Shown piece by piece: positions 35,801 through 48,505 of a stretch of 64,000 nt of DNA. The translations under genes were made by a program, and so were the position numbers. The stretch is from NCBI RefSeq assembly GCF_030247195.1, contig NC_080672.1, forward strand, positions 366,536,271-366,600,270, written 5' to 3'. The stretch's first letter is position 1, and every line of letters begins with the position of its first letter. This DNA comes from Topomyia yanbarensis. Its lineage: Eukaryota > Arthropoda > Insecta > Diptera > Culicidae. The notes under the pieces were generated by a model. The model worked only from the letters and a program-made list of their open reading frames with translations, did not search any database and was not told the DNA's origin.

Positions 35801-36169
35801 GAACGTACACTTCTACATGGCGCCAGTCATAATCATCACCATCTTTTCATTTTTCATCGCTCACATTGTCCTGTCGCTGTATGAGGTTAATATGCAGTAT
35901 TATCACCACATCGAACTGCATTGTTTCATTGAAATATTTTCTTGTAGATGGTTGTGGATACCTTGTTCCTGTGCGTCTGCGAGGATCGTACAATCAACGG
36001 AAACTCGGGTCGCTGGAAGGAAAGTAACCTGGCTCGGCTTTTGGGCGAAGCTCCTGAAGTAGATGCAGTCGAAGCTCCGATGCAGGTCGTGGAAATGACT
36101 CCGATTACCAAGCAGCCGTTCTCGATGCAAACTCTGCAACTGACTGAGATCGAAAATAACAAAGCATAG
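32825..36169 (+). CDS. Choline transporter-like protein (CTL/SLC44 family)
   Basis: Six exons join in phase: 32825-32935, 33965-35036, 35096-35375, 35431-35593, 35664-35885, 35948-36169 (689 codons plus stop), the usual CTL length. Exon 1 gives a Cys-containing N-terminus (MGCFESKPSD) and the first membrane helix (FWLIVYVIFWAALVIAVFSF). A long extracellular loop follows with paired cysteines (NTCG, CVKECP, YCRYDF, CPKF, HRCIP), then a row of hydrophobic helices from LICGLSLVFSIILITML onward. Conserved family blocks are GSVAKGSFIITIFKIPR, SCCLKCCICSFWLLEKFIRY, NAYTVIAI and the C-terminal DTLFLCVCED. CTL proteins are multi-pass carriers linked to choline/ethanolamine transport; the substrate is inferred from family. 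It is divergent from the ABHD16 gene. A possible AATAAA is at 36911-36916. Confidence 0.93.
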
Positions 36170-37497
36170 AGTTTCCTCAGCGCGAGGCAAGCGCAACGTG
36201 CAAGCACAAAAGACGTCACATTTATTTTTTGGTAATACGAATAGGCGATCGGTATATGAGTCTCTTCGCCTATATTTGATATAAGGCAGTTTATAAAGCG
36301 TTAAGCGGCTTCACAGAAACGAAGTTTCTACGTTTTGCAACAGTAAGCTTTTCTTGCTTAAACAGAAAAAAATGTATTTTTTCTGATACAAAAATAACAA
36401 GAGAGAAGTGTTGACTGTTGGTAGCTTACCAGCATCTATTTACAAGATGGCATTTCATCTATTTAAGCTGATTCCATCCAGAATTTTGTAAAATGTTTAA
36501 GTATTCAAACCATCTTAAATCTCACGCACAAAGACGATGTTTAAACTATTTGAAGAAAGAAAACAATGCTTAAATGTTGTATTTAATATTTATTGTATGC
36601 ATTTTTAAATCACACAAATATCTCCTCTATCAATTGGGCCAAATTAAATATTAACGTTCGCTCCACCAAGAACATTAACACATTGAAACTCACGTTCAAA
36701 ATACCATAATTAAATGTAGCTACTCATAATAATCGGTTGATTCATTGTTGAAAAAGTTAGTTTTGCCAGATTTTATTCCCATATTGATGTTTATAACGCC
36801 AGTTCAGATTATAAAAAAACAGTTTAGAGATGAGTACAGATTTGCTATATTATATATACTAATTAGTAACATGATATACACCAACAATCTGATGTAATAA
36901 TTGGACTATAAATAAAATCGCTAATTGTGAGCTCAAACAATTGCCATTGCGTATTTTTATGTTTATTTGTTGTATCATCACCAACAGACCCCTTGGCCCG
37001 GGTCTGGGTCATTTGGAATAAAGCTGTGGCGGCAACATTCCTGGCCACCCTGTCTGAGATCTGCCCGCCAACTACTGAAAACCCAGAGAGAAGAGAGAGC
37101 GAGAAGACAGAAAAAGTAATACCTAATATAAAAGTGATCAATCACCCTAGGGGTTCGTAGACCTTAAGGACCATTCATAAATTACGTAACGCTTTTAGTG
37201 GAAGGAGGCGCTATAACAAAATGTGATATGTTGTGACATATGGGGAAGGGGGAGTAAGGTAGAACGTTGTTTTTGCAGAAGAAATTTTTTAACATCTTTG
37301 TTAAGTAATAGGGGAGGGAGGGTTACAGAAATTTGTGACAATTTGTTACATGAAGAGAGGGGGAGCCCCCAGCAACACCGTTTGTTGACTAGCACTTTCT
37401 GCAACATAATTCGTTGAAAAGAAGTTATTGTTATTTGTTATTTATCAGTGTGCAATCGGGCTGTCTCAACAACCTATTTCTGCAACCTATGTGCATT
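36170..37497. other. 3' flank of the CTL gene
   Basis: AT-rich sequence that probably includes the CTL 3'UTR. At 37170-37195 a CCATTCATAAATTACGTAA block resembles a dispersed insect repeat, also seen in part at 60220. No other gene is supported. Confidence 0.4.
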
Positions 37498-37702
37498 AAA
37501 GTTGGACAGAGAAAGGGTCAAATTCGCAAACGAAAAAAGCAGTTTTTTTCCACACCGTATGTCAGATCTTCATAAAAATCAATCAGCAGTACTGTAACAA
37601 CATTCTACATACGCTGATTGATTTTTATGAAGATCTGACATACGGTGTGGAAAAAACTGCTTTTTTCGTTTGCGAATATTGCGCATTCTCTGTCCAACCT
37701 TA
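37498..37702. mobile_element. Foldback MITE, arms about 90 bp
   Basis: The left arm (37498-37587) and right arm (37612-37702) are near-perfect inverted copies (shared words TTGGACAGAGAA, CGCAAACGAAAAAAGCAG, ACACCGTATGTCAGATCTTC) around a loop of about 24 bp. No ORF. Confidence 0.8.
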
Positions 37703-38226
37703 ACTGTACACCTACCGTCTCTCCGTTGCACTTGACAGTGTGTGCAGTGCTTTATGGTCACACCTACGACCGCGCACCCGGCTTCCTATGAGCGTTTTAG
37801 CGGCTCAGAGGCTGTCCTTCCATGTTGCTCAGGGATACATTGGTCCTATACACATCCATGCATACATACGGGCTTACATAACTCCGCTAGCGAATGGCGG
37901 ATCTCAATAGTAGCATGTCTGTAATAATATACGTACATGGAACTATTGAGAACCAGAGCTACAGGTCCAAAGCCCTGGTAAAGGAGGATGGTTGTTATGA
38001 TCTGGGCCGCGGTCACCACGTAAAGCAAGATTGGTCATAACCCCAATTCCAAGGCGTGAAGCGACCCTGCCGAGGGATGAGTGATCGAGGGGGTGAAAAA
38101 GATGCTCGATCGTTAACGGAACCTGTGGGGTACCTGGGCAACCCCCACAGTAAGCGTCCCTTACCACGTTAATGCGGAGCTCTGGCGTGGCGGACATTTA
38201 TTCTCGCGCTACTTGTGGGAACTGAA

Positions 38227-39689
38227 ATGGAGAACAAAAACAAAAACTATAATAAACAAACGGAGGTGCCAAACCCCTTTGCTAGAGGTGGTTTGGCGAG
38301 GTCTCCCCCCCGTGGGGAGAGTAGTGGAGCGACGAGTGCTGCATCTGATAACACCAGTGACCCCCCAGTAGTGGTAGGAAGTAGCCCTACCAACGCACTG
38401 GATGGGCCACTATCCGCGATGCGCAAAGTGGTGGAGCAGTTCGATTCAATAATAGAGTTCACTAGCGCAAAGCAAAACATAAGCAAGTAGTTGAAGCAGA
38501 GCCTCCTGGTGCTCCGGAAAACTGTTCGTGTCGCAAGACAGGAACAGCAGGCTTATGCCAAGAGGGTGGAATGTCGGGAGAAGTCCGACAGAGAAACCCA
38601 GACAGTGGCCTCCAAGAGGGAGGGAAGAGAGAAGGTCGATACAGGCACTCAGACAGTGGCCTTCACCTTCTATGGAGAAGCCATGTCGCTCGGAGCGGCG
38701 GCCGAGTTCCCCTCAAAGGGAAAAGGCAAGGGCAATCGTAAGACGGCGCCGAACGCGAAGCGCCCTAGGAAGTCGCCAGGCGAGGGTGCAAAAACCGACA
38801 CCACACGGCGTGCAACCGTTAAGGCCAGACGTCGTTTGGTCGAGGTGAGCGAGAGTGACCTCGCTGGGCAGAGCGTTGGTACCAGCAACCCGGCGCGATC
38901 GGGGCAGGGGGGCGTTAACCCCTGGACGCTGGTCACCAGGAAGAAGCCGGCACCGACACCGGAGGTACCGCGGCCCGCGAAGAAGGCCAAGGACAGAGGC
39001 GAGGCCTTGTGGTTAAAAACCGATAAGGACAAATACGCCGACGTCCTAAAGTCGATGAAGGCGGCCGAAAGCCTTTCGGCCCTTGGGCAAAATGTGCTTA
39101 GCGTGAGACGCATCAACACGGGAGAAATGCTTCTGGTGCTGCAGCGAGGCGCACAATCTAGTGCGGTGTACAAGGCCTTGGCCCAAGAGGTCCTTGGTGA
39201 GGGCGCCCAATGACTCTCCAGTACAAGCATCTGGACGAGTTCACGACCGCAGAAGATGTCGTCGCAGCCGTTAAGGAGCAATGCGACGTCACAATCGAGC
39301 GGGCCTCTGTGCGATTTAGAGAGGGACCCTCTGGCACCCAAGTAGCCTACCTCAGGCTACTGTAGGCGGATGCCAAAAAGGTAACCGAGAAAGGTAAGCT
39401 GAAGATCGGCTGGTCGGTATGTCCAATTAGCATACCCCAGCCGCCTTCAGTGGATAGGTGCTATCGGTGCCTTGAGTCCGGCCACAAAGCCTACGAGTAC
39501 AAGGACATAGACAGGAGCAAACTATGTCGTCGCTGCGGCGAGGAGGGGCATAAGGAGCGGGATTGCACTAAGGCGCATAAGTGCCTTATCTGCACCGCTA
39601 AGAAGCAAGCTCATAAACATGCTATGGGCGGACCTTCGTGTCCCTTCGGTGAGGTAAATAAGAAGAAGCCGCGAACGTCACACAGCTAA
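38227..39689 (+). pseudogene. R1-type ORF1 (Gag-like), copy 1
   Basis: The start is set at the ATG opening MENKNKNYNKQTEV. In-frame TAG codons lie at 38488-38490 and 39363-39365. A frame change at the ATGA near 39210 joins a Lys/Arg-rich region and ALAQEVLGEGAQ to the DEFTTAEDVVAAVKEQC segment. The C-terminus has zinc knuckles CYRCLESGHKAYEY (last Cys of the CCHC replaced by Tyr), CRRCGEEGHKERDC and CLIC, as in R1 ORF1. It would bind element RNA if intact. Confidence 0.85.
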
Positions 39690-42551
39690 ATCTTAACCAT
39701 TGTGCAGCAGCCCAACAGCTGCTGTAGCAGTCGGTCTCGGAGTCGAGGACAGATGTCGCCCTCCTATCAGACCCGTACAACATCCCTGCCGGCAACGGCA
39801 TTTGGGTGTCGGACGGGTCTGGAATGGTGGCAATCTGTACAACGGGAAGGTGCCCGGTTCAAGAGGTAATACACCCCTCCGCCGAGGGTGTGGCGATTGC
39901 CAAGATCAATGGTGTGTTCTATTGCAGCTGCTACGCCCCACCAAGGTGGCCAATAGAACAGTTCTACCAGATGATCGACAGGCTCTCGTCGGACCTCGTG
40001 GGCCGGAAACCGGTAGTAATAGCGGGAGACTTTAACGCTTGGGCAGTGGAGTGGGGCAGCCGCTGTACAAATAGCAGGGGTCAAGCGCTAATGGAGGCGC
40101 TTGCGAAACTCGATACTGTGCTAGCTAATAATGGCTCCGCTAGTACATTCCGTAGAAACGGGATGGAGGCGTGGTTTGACGTAACATTTGCCAGCCCGAG
40201 TCTGGCTCCAGGCATGGAATGGAGGGTAGACGAAGGCTACTTCCATAGCGATCATTTAGCAATCCGCTTTAGGATCAACTATGGTGTGCAGCATCCGAGG
40301 GCGGGAGATCCCTGTCAGGTACGCGGGTGGAAGTCCAATCACTTCGACAGCGAAGCTTTCACCGCGGCCCTGGCACTGGAGGCCAACACCGACAGTCTAA
40401 GCGGGGATGCGCTGGTAGCTGTTCTATCACGCGCGTGCGACGCCACTATGCCGAGAAAAACACTGCCAAGAAACGGTAGATGCCCGGTATACTGGTGGAG
40501 TGCCGAGATTGCAGCTCTACGGTCAGCCTGTCTCAGAGCTAGACGTAAGATGCAAAGAGCTCGCACCGAGGATGCAAGAGAGAACCGCCGTGAAGTGTTT
40601 CGAGCTGCGAAATTGACCCTTAACAAGGCTATTAAAAGCAGCAAGAGAGCGTGTTTCGACAACCTGTGTGAGAGTGCCAACGCGAATCCGTGGGGTGACG
40701 CCTACAGGATAGTGATGGCCAAGACCACCCCCAGAACGGTCTCCGGCCCGGTTGGCAACGATTATCGAAGTACTCTTCCCGTCTCGAGCCACAAGCCCCT
40801 GGCCACCTGCACTACGAGACAGTGTGGGCACGGCCGAAATGGTGGCTCCAGTGACGAATGAAGAACTACTCGCAGTGGCTAAATCCCTAGCAATGAACAA
40901 AGCTCCAGGGCCGGATGGAGTTCCAAACAACGCTCTCAAGGCAGCGATCATAGCGAACCCGAACATTTTCAGGCTTGTTATGCAGAGATGCCTTGACGAG
41001 TGCCGTTTCCCCGATAGATGGAAAAGGCAGAAATTGGTGCTGCTGCCGAAGCCCGGGAAGCCGCCAGGCGACCCATCGGCGTACAGACCAATCTGCCTGA
41101 TCGACACGATTGGCAAACTTCTTGAGAGGATCATCCTCAACAGGCTAACCCCGTACGCGGAAGGTACGGACTGCCTGTCAAGCAACCAGTTTGGCTTTCG
41201 GAAGGGTAAGTCCACAGTGGACGCTCTCAACTCAGTGATAAATACTGCCGAGATAGCGATCCAACGGAAAAGGCGAGGCATTCGATACTGTGCGTTAGTG
41301 ACACTTAACGTGAAGAACGCATTCAACAGCGCAAGCTGGGATGCCATCGCGCTCTCGTTACATCGGCTTAGCCTACCGGTGGGTCTGTACCGGATCCTGG
41401 AAAGTTACTTCCAGAACCGCGTACTGCTATACGAGGCCGATGCCGGTAAGAAAAGGGTTCCGATTACCGCCGGAGTCCCGCAGGGCTCGATCCTAGGCCC
41501 GGTGCTATGGAACCTCATGTATGACGGGGTTCTGAGACTGAAGTTCCCTCCTGGGGTCAAGATCGTCGGCTTTGCCGACGATGTAACCTTGGAGGTCTAC
41601 GGGGAGTCAATTCCTGAGGTAGAACTAACCGCAGAACACGCGATTAGCACGGTGGAGGAATGGATGAGCGCGAGAGGCCTGGAGCTCGCTCATCATAAGA
41701 CGGAGGTAGTTATCGTCAACAACCGCAAGTCGGTACAACATGCAGTTATCCATGTGGGAGAATTCGCGATCACTTCACAGCGAAGTCTGAAGTCTCTCGG
41801 AGTCATTATAGACGACAAGCTGACCTTCGGCAGCCATGTCGACTATACGTGCAAGAGAGCGTCGACTGCTGTTGCGGCACTATCGAGAATGATGTCCAAC
41901 AGCTCAAAGGTGTGCGCCAGTAGACGTAGGTTACTGGCAGGCGTTGCCGTATCTATCCTCAGGTACGGCGGCCCGTCATGGTCAAGAGCACTGAGGGTAA
42001 CCAGTTACCTACAGAAACTGGAGAGCACCTACCGCGTGATGTGCCTCAGAGTGATATCTGCCTACCGCACGGTATCACACGATGCATCCTGCGTGATAGC
42101 GAGCATGATGCCAGTCGGGCTGGTCATTCGGGAAGATGAGGAGTGCTTTGAGCTACGTGGAAATAGGGGAGCCCGCGAGCGCACCAGGGTGACCTCGGTC
42201 GCCAGATGGCAGCGTGAGTGGGACAACTCCTCGAAAGGTAGGTGGACCCACCGGCTGATACCTAGCATATCGAGCTGGTTGGGAAGACCCCATGGGGAAG
42301 TTCACTTCCACCTGACACAATTCCTGTCAGGCCATGGCTGTTTCCGTCAGTACCTCCACAGGTTCGGGCACGCGGAGGTCCCAGTCTGCCCGGACTGCCC
42401 AGGTGTAGATGAAACTGCCGAACACATACTGTTCGTATGTCATCGGTTCGACGTCGAAAGAAGAGCAATGCTTGACGTCTGTGGCTGGGACACAACCCCG
42501 GATACCCTTATTCAGCGGATGTGGAGAGAGACAATAGAGTGGCACGATTGA
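39683..42551 (+). pseudogene. R1-type ORF2 (endonuclease-RT), copy 1
   Basis: The endonuclease starts at about QLNLNHCAAAQ (39683). An in-frame TAG is at 39725-39727. Motifs: LLSDPYN (an Asp where the catalytic Glu is expected), VVIAGDFNAW, FHSDHLAI. The frame changes near 40750 into the RT: NKAPGPDGVPNNAL, SAYRPICLIDT, NQFGFRKGKSTVDAL, then motif A reads LVTLNVKNAFNSASW with Asn in place of the catalytic Asp (codon 41307-41309). GVPQGSILGPVLWN and GFADDVTLE are intact. The C-terminal finger CPDCPGVDETAEHILFVC supports the R1 clade; no RNase H is present. Confidence 0.9.
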
Positions 42552-42559
42552 GAGTGAAT

Positions 42560-42770
42560 CAGGTGATAGGGTGAGCACCCAAGTCAGCCTCACATGGATG
42601 GGTAGGGCGAGCACAAAAGTAAGCCTAGCAAGGAATGAGTAAGGTGAGCACACAAGTCAGCCTCGCATGGAACGTAAAAGGTGAGCACAAAAGTCAGCCT
42701 CATGTGGGAGTGTTTGAGAGTGAATCAAAGTGTGATTGAGAGAGCACCCAAGTAAGCCTCATACAGGATG
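42560..42770 (+). repeat. 3'UTR degenerate tandem repeats, copy 1
   Basis: Units of about 37-40 bp share GTGAGCACAAAAGTCAGCCT and CATGG. Copy 1 has one more unit than copy 2 (the extra 37 bp near 42660-42698), which accounts for most of the length difference. Confidence 0.75.
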
Positions 42771-43382
42771 TATGATCGCGTGAGTGAGAGTGAATGAGTA
42801 CACTTAGTACAGCCATCCCCCCAGAAGTAATACCGAGAGGTAGTTCCTGGGAGGAATGATGGCGGAGCCCAATGGAGTTTAGTCGGTATTAATGGCTGGT
42901 CACCATTCGAGTCCGACACGCCCCCAGTGCACCCCGTGTGGTAGATTGGACCCTACCGTTAGCACGTGTACTGGGCTAGGACATAAAGGTCTTCTCCATT
43001 GTAAAAAAAAAAAAAAAAAAATACGGGCTTACATAACTCCACTAGCGAATGACGGATCTCAATAGTAGCATGTCTGTAATAATATACGTACATGGAACTA
43101 TTGAGAACCAGAGCTACAGGTCCAAAGCCCTGGTAAAGGAGGATGGTTGTTATGATCTGGGCCGCGGTCACCACGTAAAGCAAGATTGGTCATAACCCCA
43201 ATTCCAAGGCGTGAAGCGACCCGTACCGAGGGATGAGTGATCGAGGGGGTGAAAAAGATGCTCGATCGTTAACGGAACCTGTGGGGTACCTTGGCAACCC
43301 CCACAGTAAGCGTCCCTTACCACGTTAATGCGGAGCTCTGGCGTGGCGGACATTTATTCTCGCGGTACTCGTGGGAACTGAA

Positions 43383-44846
43383 ATGGAGAACAAAAACAAA
43401 AACTATAATAAACAAACGGAGGTGCCAAACCCCTTTGCTAGAGGTGGTTTGGCGAGGTCTCCCCCCGTGGGGAGAGTAGTGGAGCGACGAGTGCTGCATC
43501 TGATAGCACCAGTGACCCTCCAGTAGTGGTAGGAAGTAGCCCTACCAACGCACTGGACGGGCCACTATCCGCGATACGCAAAGTGGTGGAGCAGCTCGAT
43601 TCAATAATCGAGTTCACTAGCGCATAGCAAAACATAAGCATAAGTAGTTGAAGCAGAGCCTCCTGGTGCTCCGGAAAACTGTTCGTGTCGCAAGACAGGA
43701 ACAGCAGGCTTATGCCAAGAGGGTGGAATGTCGGGAGAAGTCCGACAGAGAAACCCAGACAGTGGCCTCCAAGAGGGAGGGAAGAGATAAGGTCGATACA
43801 GGCACTCAGACAGTGGCCTTCACCTTCTATGGAGAAGCCATGTCGCTCGGAGCGGCGGCCGAGTTCCCCTCGAAGGGAAAAGGCAAGGGCAATCGTAAGA
43901 CGGCGCCGAACGCGAAGCGCCCTAGGAAGTCGCCAGGCGAGGGTGCAAAAACCGACACCACACGGCGTGCAACCGTTAAGGCCAGACGTCGTTTGGTCGA
44001 GGTGAGCGAGAGTGACCTCGCTGGGCAGAGCGTTGGTACCAGCAACCCGGCGCGATCGGGGCAGGGGGGCGTTAACCCCTGGACGCTGGTCACCAGGAAG
44101 AAGCCGGCACCGACACCGGAGGTACCGCGGCCCGCGAAGAAGGCCAAGGACAGAGGCGAGGCCTTGTGGTTAAAAACCGATAAGGACAAATACGCCGACG
44201 TCCTAAAGTCGATGAAGGCGGCCGAAAGCCTTTCGGCCCTTGGGCAAAATGTGCTTAGCGTGAGACGCATCAACACGGGAGAAATGCTTCTGGTGCTGCA
44301 GCGAGGCGCACAATCTAGTGCGGTGTACAAGGCCTTGGCCCAAGAGGTCCTTGGTGAGGGCGCCCAATGACTCTCCAGTACAAGCATCTGGACGAGTTCA
44401 CGACCGCAGAAGATGTCGTCGCAGCCGTTAAGGAGCAATGCGACGTCACAATCGAGCGGGCCTCTGTGCGATTTAGAGAGGGACCCTCTGGCACCCAAGT
44501 AGCCTACCTCAGGCTACTGTAGGCGGATGCCAAAAAGGTAACCGAGAAAGGTAAGCTGAAGATCGGCTGGTCGGTATGTCCAATTAGCATACCCCAGCCG
44601 CCTTCAGTGGATAGGTGCTATCGGTGCCTTGAGTCCGGCCACAAAGCCTACGAGTACAAGGACATAGACAGGAGCAAACTATGTCGTCGCTGCGGCGAGG
44701 AGGGGCATAAGGAGCGGGATTGCACTAAGGCGCATAAGTGCCTTATCTGCACCGCTAAGAAGCAAGCTCATAAACATGCTATGGGCGGACCTTCGTGTCC
44801 CTTCGGTGAGGTAAATAAGAAGAAGCCGCGAACGTCACACAGCTAA
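43383..44846 (+). pseudogene. R1-type ORF1, copy 2
   Basis: As copy 1 with a few substitutions. A TAG at about 43624-43626 replaces the Lys codon in the SAKQN segment, and a 2-bp insertion near 43636 (cataagcataagtag) adds a frameshift. The TAG at 44520-44522 is shared with copy 1. Confidence 0.85.
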
Positions 44847-47708
44847 ATCTTAACCATTGTGCAGCAGCCCAACAGCTGCTGTAGCAGTCGGTCTCGGAGT
44901 CGAGGACAGATGTCGCCCTCCTATCAGACCCGTACAACATCCCTGCCGGCAACGGCATTTGGGTGTCGGACGGGTCTGGAATGGTGGCAATCTGTACAAC
45001 GGGAAGGTTCCCGGTTCAAGAGGTAATACACCCCTCCGCCGAGGGTGTGGCGATTGCCAAGATCAATGGTGTGTTCTATTGCAGCTGCTACGCCCCACCA
45101 AGGTGGCCAATAGAACAGTTCTACCAGATGATCGACAGGCTCTCGTCGGACCTCGTGGGCCGGAAACCGGTAGTAATAGCGGGAGACTTTAACGCTTGGG
45201 CAGTGGAGTGGGGCAGCCGCTGTACAAATAGCAGGGGTCAAGCGCTAATGGAGGCGCTTGCGAAACTCGATACTGTGCTAGCTAATAATGGCTCCGCTAG
45301 TACATTCCGTAGAAACGGGATGGAGGCGTGGTTTGACGTAACATTTGCCAGCCCGAGTCTGGCTCCAGGCATGGAATGGAGGGTAGACGAAGGCTACTTC
45401 CATAGCGATCATTTAGCAATCCGCTTTAGGATCAACTATGGTGTGCAGCATCCGAGGGCGGGAGATCCCTGTCAGGTACGCGGGTGGAAGTCCAATCACT
45501 TCGACAGCGAAGCTTTCACCGCGGCCCTGGCACTGGAGGCCAACACCGACAGTCTAAGCGGGGATGCGCTGGTAGCTGTTCTATCACGCGCGTGCGACGC
45601 CACTATGCCGAGAAAAACACTGCCAAGAAACGGTAGATGCCCGGTATACTGGTGGAGTGCCGAGATTGCAGCTCTACGGTCAGCCTGTCTCAGAGCTAGA
45701 CGTAAGATGCAAAGAGCTCGCACCGAGGATGCAAGAGAGAACCGCCGTGAAGTGTTTCGAGCTGCGAAATTGACCCTTAACAAGGCTATTAAAAGCAGCA
45801 AGAGAGCGTGTTTCGACAACCTGTGTGAGAGTGCCAACGCGAATCCGTGGGGTGACGCCTACAGGATAGTGATGGCCAAGACCACCCCCAGAACGGTCTC
45901 CGGCCCGGTTGGCAACGATTATCGAAGTACTCTTCCCGTCTCGAGCCACAAGCCCCTGGCCACCTGCACTACGAGACAGTGTGGGCACGGCCGAAATGGT
46001 GGCTCCAGTGACGAATGAAGAACTACTCGCAGTGGCTAAATCCCTAGCAATGAACAAAGCTCCAGGGCCGGATGGAGTTCCAAACAACGCTCTCAAGGCA
46101 GCGATCATAGCGAACCCGAACATTTTCAGGCTTGTTATGCAGAGATGCCTTGACGAGTGCCGTTTCCCCGATAGATGGAAAAGGCAGAAATTGGTGCTGC
46201 TGCCGAAGCCCGGGAAGCCGCCAGGCGACCCATCGGCGTACAGACCAATCTGCCTGATCGACACGATTGGCAAACTTCTTGAGAGGATCATCCTCAACAG
46301 GCTAACCCCGTACGCGGAAGGTACGGACTGCCTGTCAAGCAACCAGTTTGGCTTTCGGAAGGGTAAGTCCACAGTGGACGCTCTCAACTCAGTGATAAAT
46401 ACTGCCGAGATAGCGATCCAACGGAAAAGGCGAGGCATTCGATACTGTGCGTTAGTGACACTTAACGTGAAGAACGCATTCAACAGCGCAAGCTGGGATG
46501 CCATCGCGCTCTCGTTACATCGGCTTAGCCTACCGGTGGGTCTGTACCGGATCCTGGAAAGTTACTTCCAGAACCGCGTACTGCTATACGAGGCCGATGC
46601 CGGTAAGAAAAGGGTTCCGATTACCGCCGGAGTCCCGCAGGGCTCGATCCTAGGCCCGGTGCTATGGAACCTCATGTATGACGGGGTTCTGAGACTGAAG
46701 TTCCCTCCTGGGGTCAAGATCGTCGGCTTTGCCGACGATGTAACCTTGGAGGTCTACGGGGAGTCAATTCCTGAGGTAGAACTAACCGCAGAACACGCGA
46801 TTAGCACGGTGGAGGAATGGATGAGCGCGAGAGGCCTGGAGCTCGCTCATCATAAGACGGAGGTAGTTATCGTCAACAACCGCAAGTCGGTACAACATGC
46901 AGTTATCCATGTGGGAGAATTCGCGATCACTTCACAGCGAAGTCTGAAGTCTCTCGGAGTCATTATAGACGACAAGCTGACCTTCGGCAGCCATGTCGAC
47001 TATACGTGCAAGAGAGCGTCGACTGCTGTTGCGGCACTATCGAGAATGATGTCCAACAGCTCAAAGGTGTGCGCCAGTAGACGTAGGTTACTGGCAGGCG
47101 TTGCCGTATCTATCCTCAGGTACGGCGGCCCGTCATGGTCAAGAGCACTGAGGGTAACCAGTTACCTACAGAAACTGGAGAGCACCTACCGCGTGATGTG
47201 CCTCAGAGTGATATCTGCCTACCGCACGGTATCACACGATGCATCCTGCGTGATAGCGAGCATGATGCCAGTCGGGCTGGTCATTCGGGAAGATGAGGAG
47301 TGCTTTGAGCTACGTGGAAATAGGGGAGCCCGCGAGCGCACCAGGGTGACCTCGGTCGCCAGATGGCAGCGTGAGTGGGACAACTCCTCGAAAGGTAGGT
47401 GGACCCACCGGCTGATACCTAGCATATCGAGCTGGTTGGGAAGACCCCATGGGGAAGTTCACTTCCACCTGACACAATTCCTGTCAGGCCATGGCTGTTT
47501 CCGTCAGTACCTCCACAGGTTCGGGCACGCGGAGGTCCCAGTCTGCCCGGACTGCCCAGGTGTAGATGAAACTGCCGAACACATACTGTTCGTATGTCAT
47601 CGGTTCGACGTCGAAAGAAGAGCAATGCTTGACGTCTGTGGCTGGGACACAACCCCGGATACCCTTATTCAGCGGATGTGGAGAGAGACAATAGAGTGGC
47701 ACGATTGA
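44840..47708 (+). pseudogene. R1-type ORF2, copy 2
   Basis: It shares every lesion of copy 1: TAG at 44882-44884, Asp for Glu in LLSDPYN, the endonuclease/RT frame change near 45907, motif A Asn (46464-46466), and the same 3' deletion. Predicted RT protein is unchanged from copy 1. Confidence 0.88.
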
Positions 47709-48505
47709 GAGTGAATCAGGTGATAGGGTGAGCACCCAAGTCAGCCTCACATGGATGGGTAGGGCGAGCACAAAAGTAAGCCTAGCAAGGAATGAGTAAG
47801 GTGAGCACACAAGTCAGCCTCATGTGGGAGTGTTTGAGAGTGAATCAAAGTGTGATTGAGAGAGCACCCAAGTAAGCCTCATACAGGATGTATGATCGCG
47901 TGAGTGAGAGTGAATGAGTACACTTAGTACAGCCATCCCCCCAGAAGTAATACCGAGAGGTAGTTCCTGGGAGGAATGATGGCGGAGCCCAATGGAGTTT
48001 AGTCGGTATTAATGGCTGGTCACCATTCGAGTCCGACACGCCCCCAGTGCACCCCGTGTGGTAGATTGGACCCTACCGTTAGCACGTGTACTGGGCTAGG
48101 ACATAAAGGTCTTCTCCATTGTAAAAAAAAAAAAAAAAAAAAAATACGGGCTTACATAACTCCACTAGCGAATGACGGATCTCAATAGTAGCATGTCTGT
48201 AATAATATACGTACATGGAACTATTGAGAACCAGAGCTACAGGTCCAAAGCCCTGGTAAAGGAGGATGGTTGTTATGATCTGGGCCGCGGTCACCACGTA
48301 AAGCAAGATTGGTCATAACCCCAATTCCAAGGCGTGAAGCGACCCGTACCGAGGGATGAGTGATCGAGGGGGTGAAAAAGATGCTCGATCGTTAACGGAA
48401 CCTGTGGGGTACCTTGGCAACCCCCACAGTAAGCGTCCCTTACCACGTTAATGCGGAGCTCTGGCGTGGCGGACATTTATTCTCGCGGTACTCGTGGGAA
48501 CTGAA

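Larger units (their letters stand above)
37880..43021 (+). mobile_element. R1-type element, copy 1
   Basis: 5142 bp: 5'UTR (37880-38226), ORF1 and ORF2 pseudogenes, 3'UTR with degenerate repeats, poly-A (43003-43021). It is almost identical to copy 2. The ORF2 3' end carries a deletion of several hundred bp relative to copy 3, fusing RMW directly to RETIEWHD. Confidence 0.9.
43035..48144 (+). mobile_element. R1-type element, copy 2
   Basis: 5110 bp, nearly base-for-base the same as copy 1, with a different A-run length and one 3'UTR repeat unit fewer (3'UTR repeats at 47716-47882). Confidence 0.9.
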
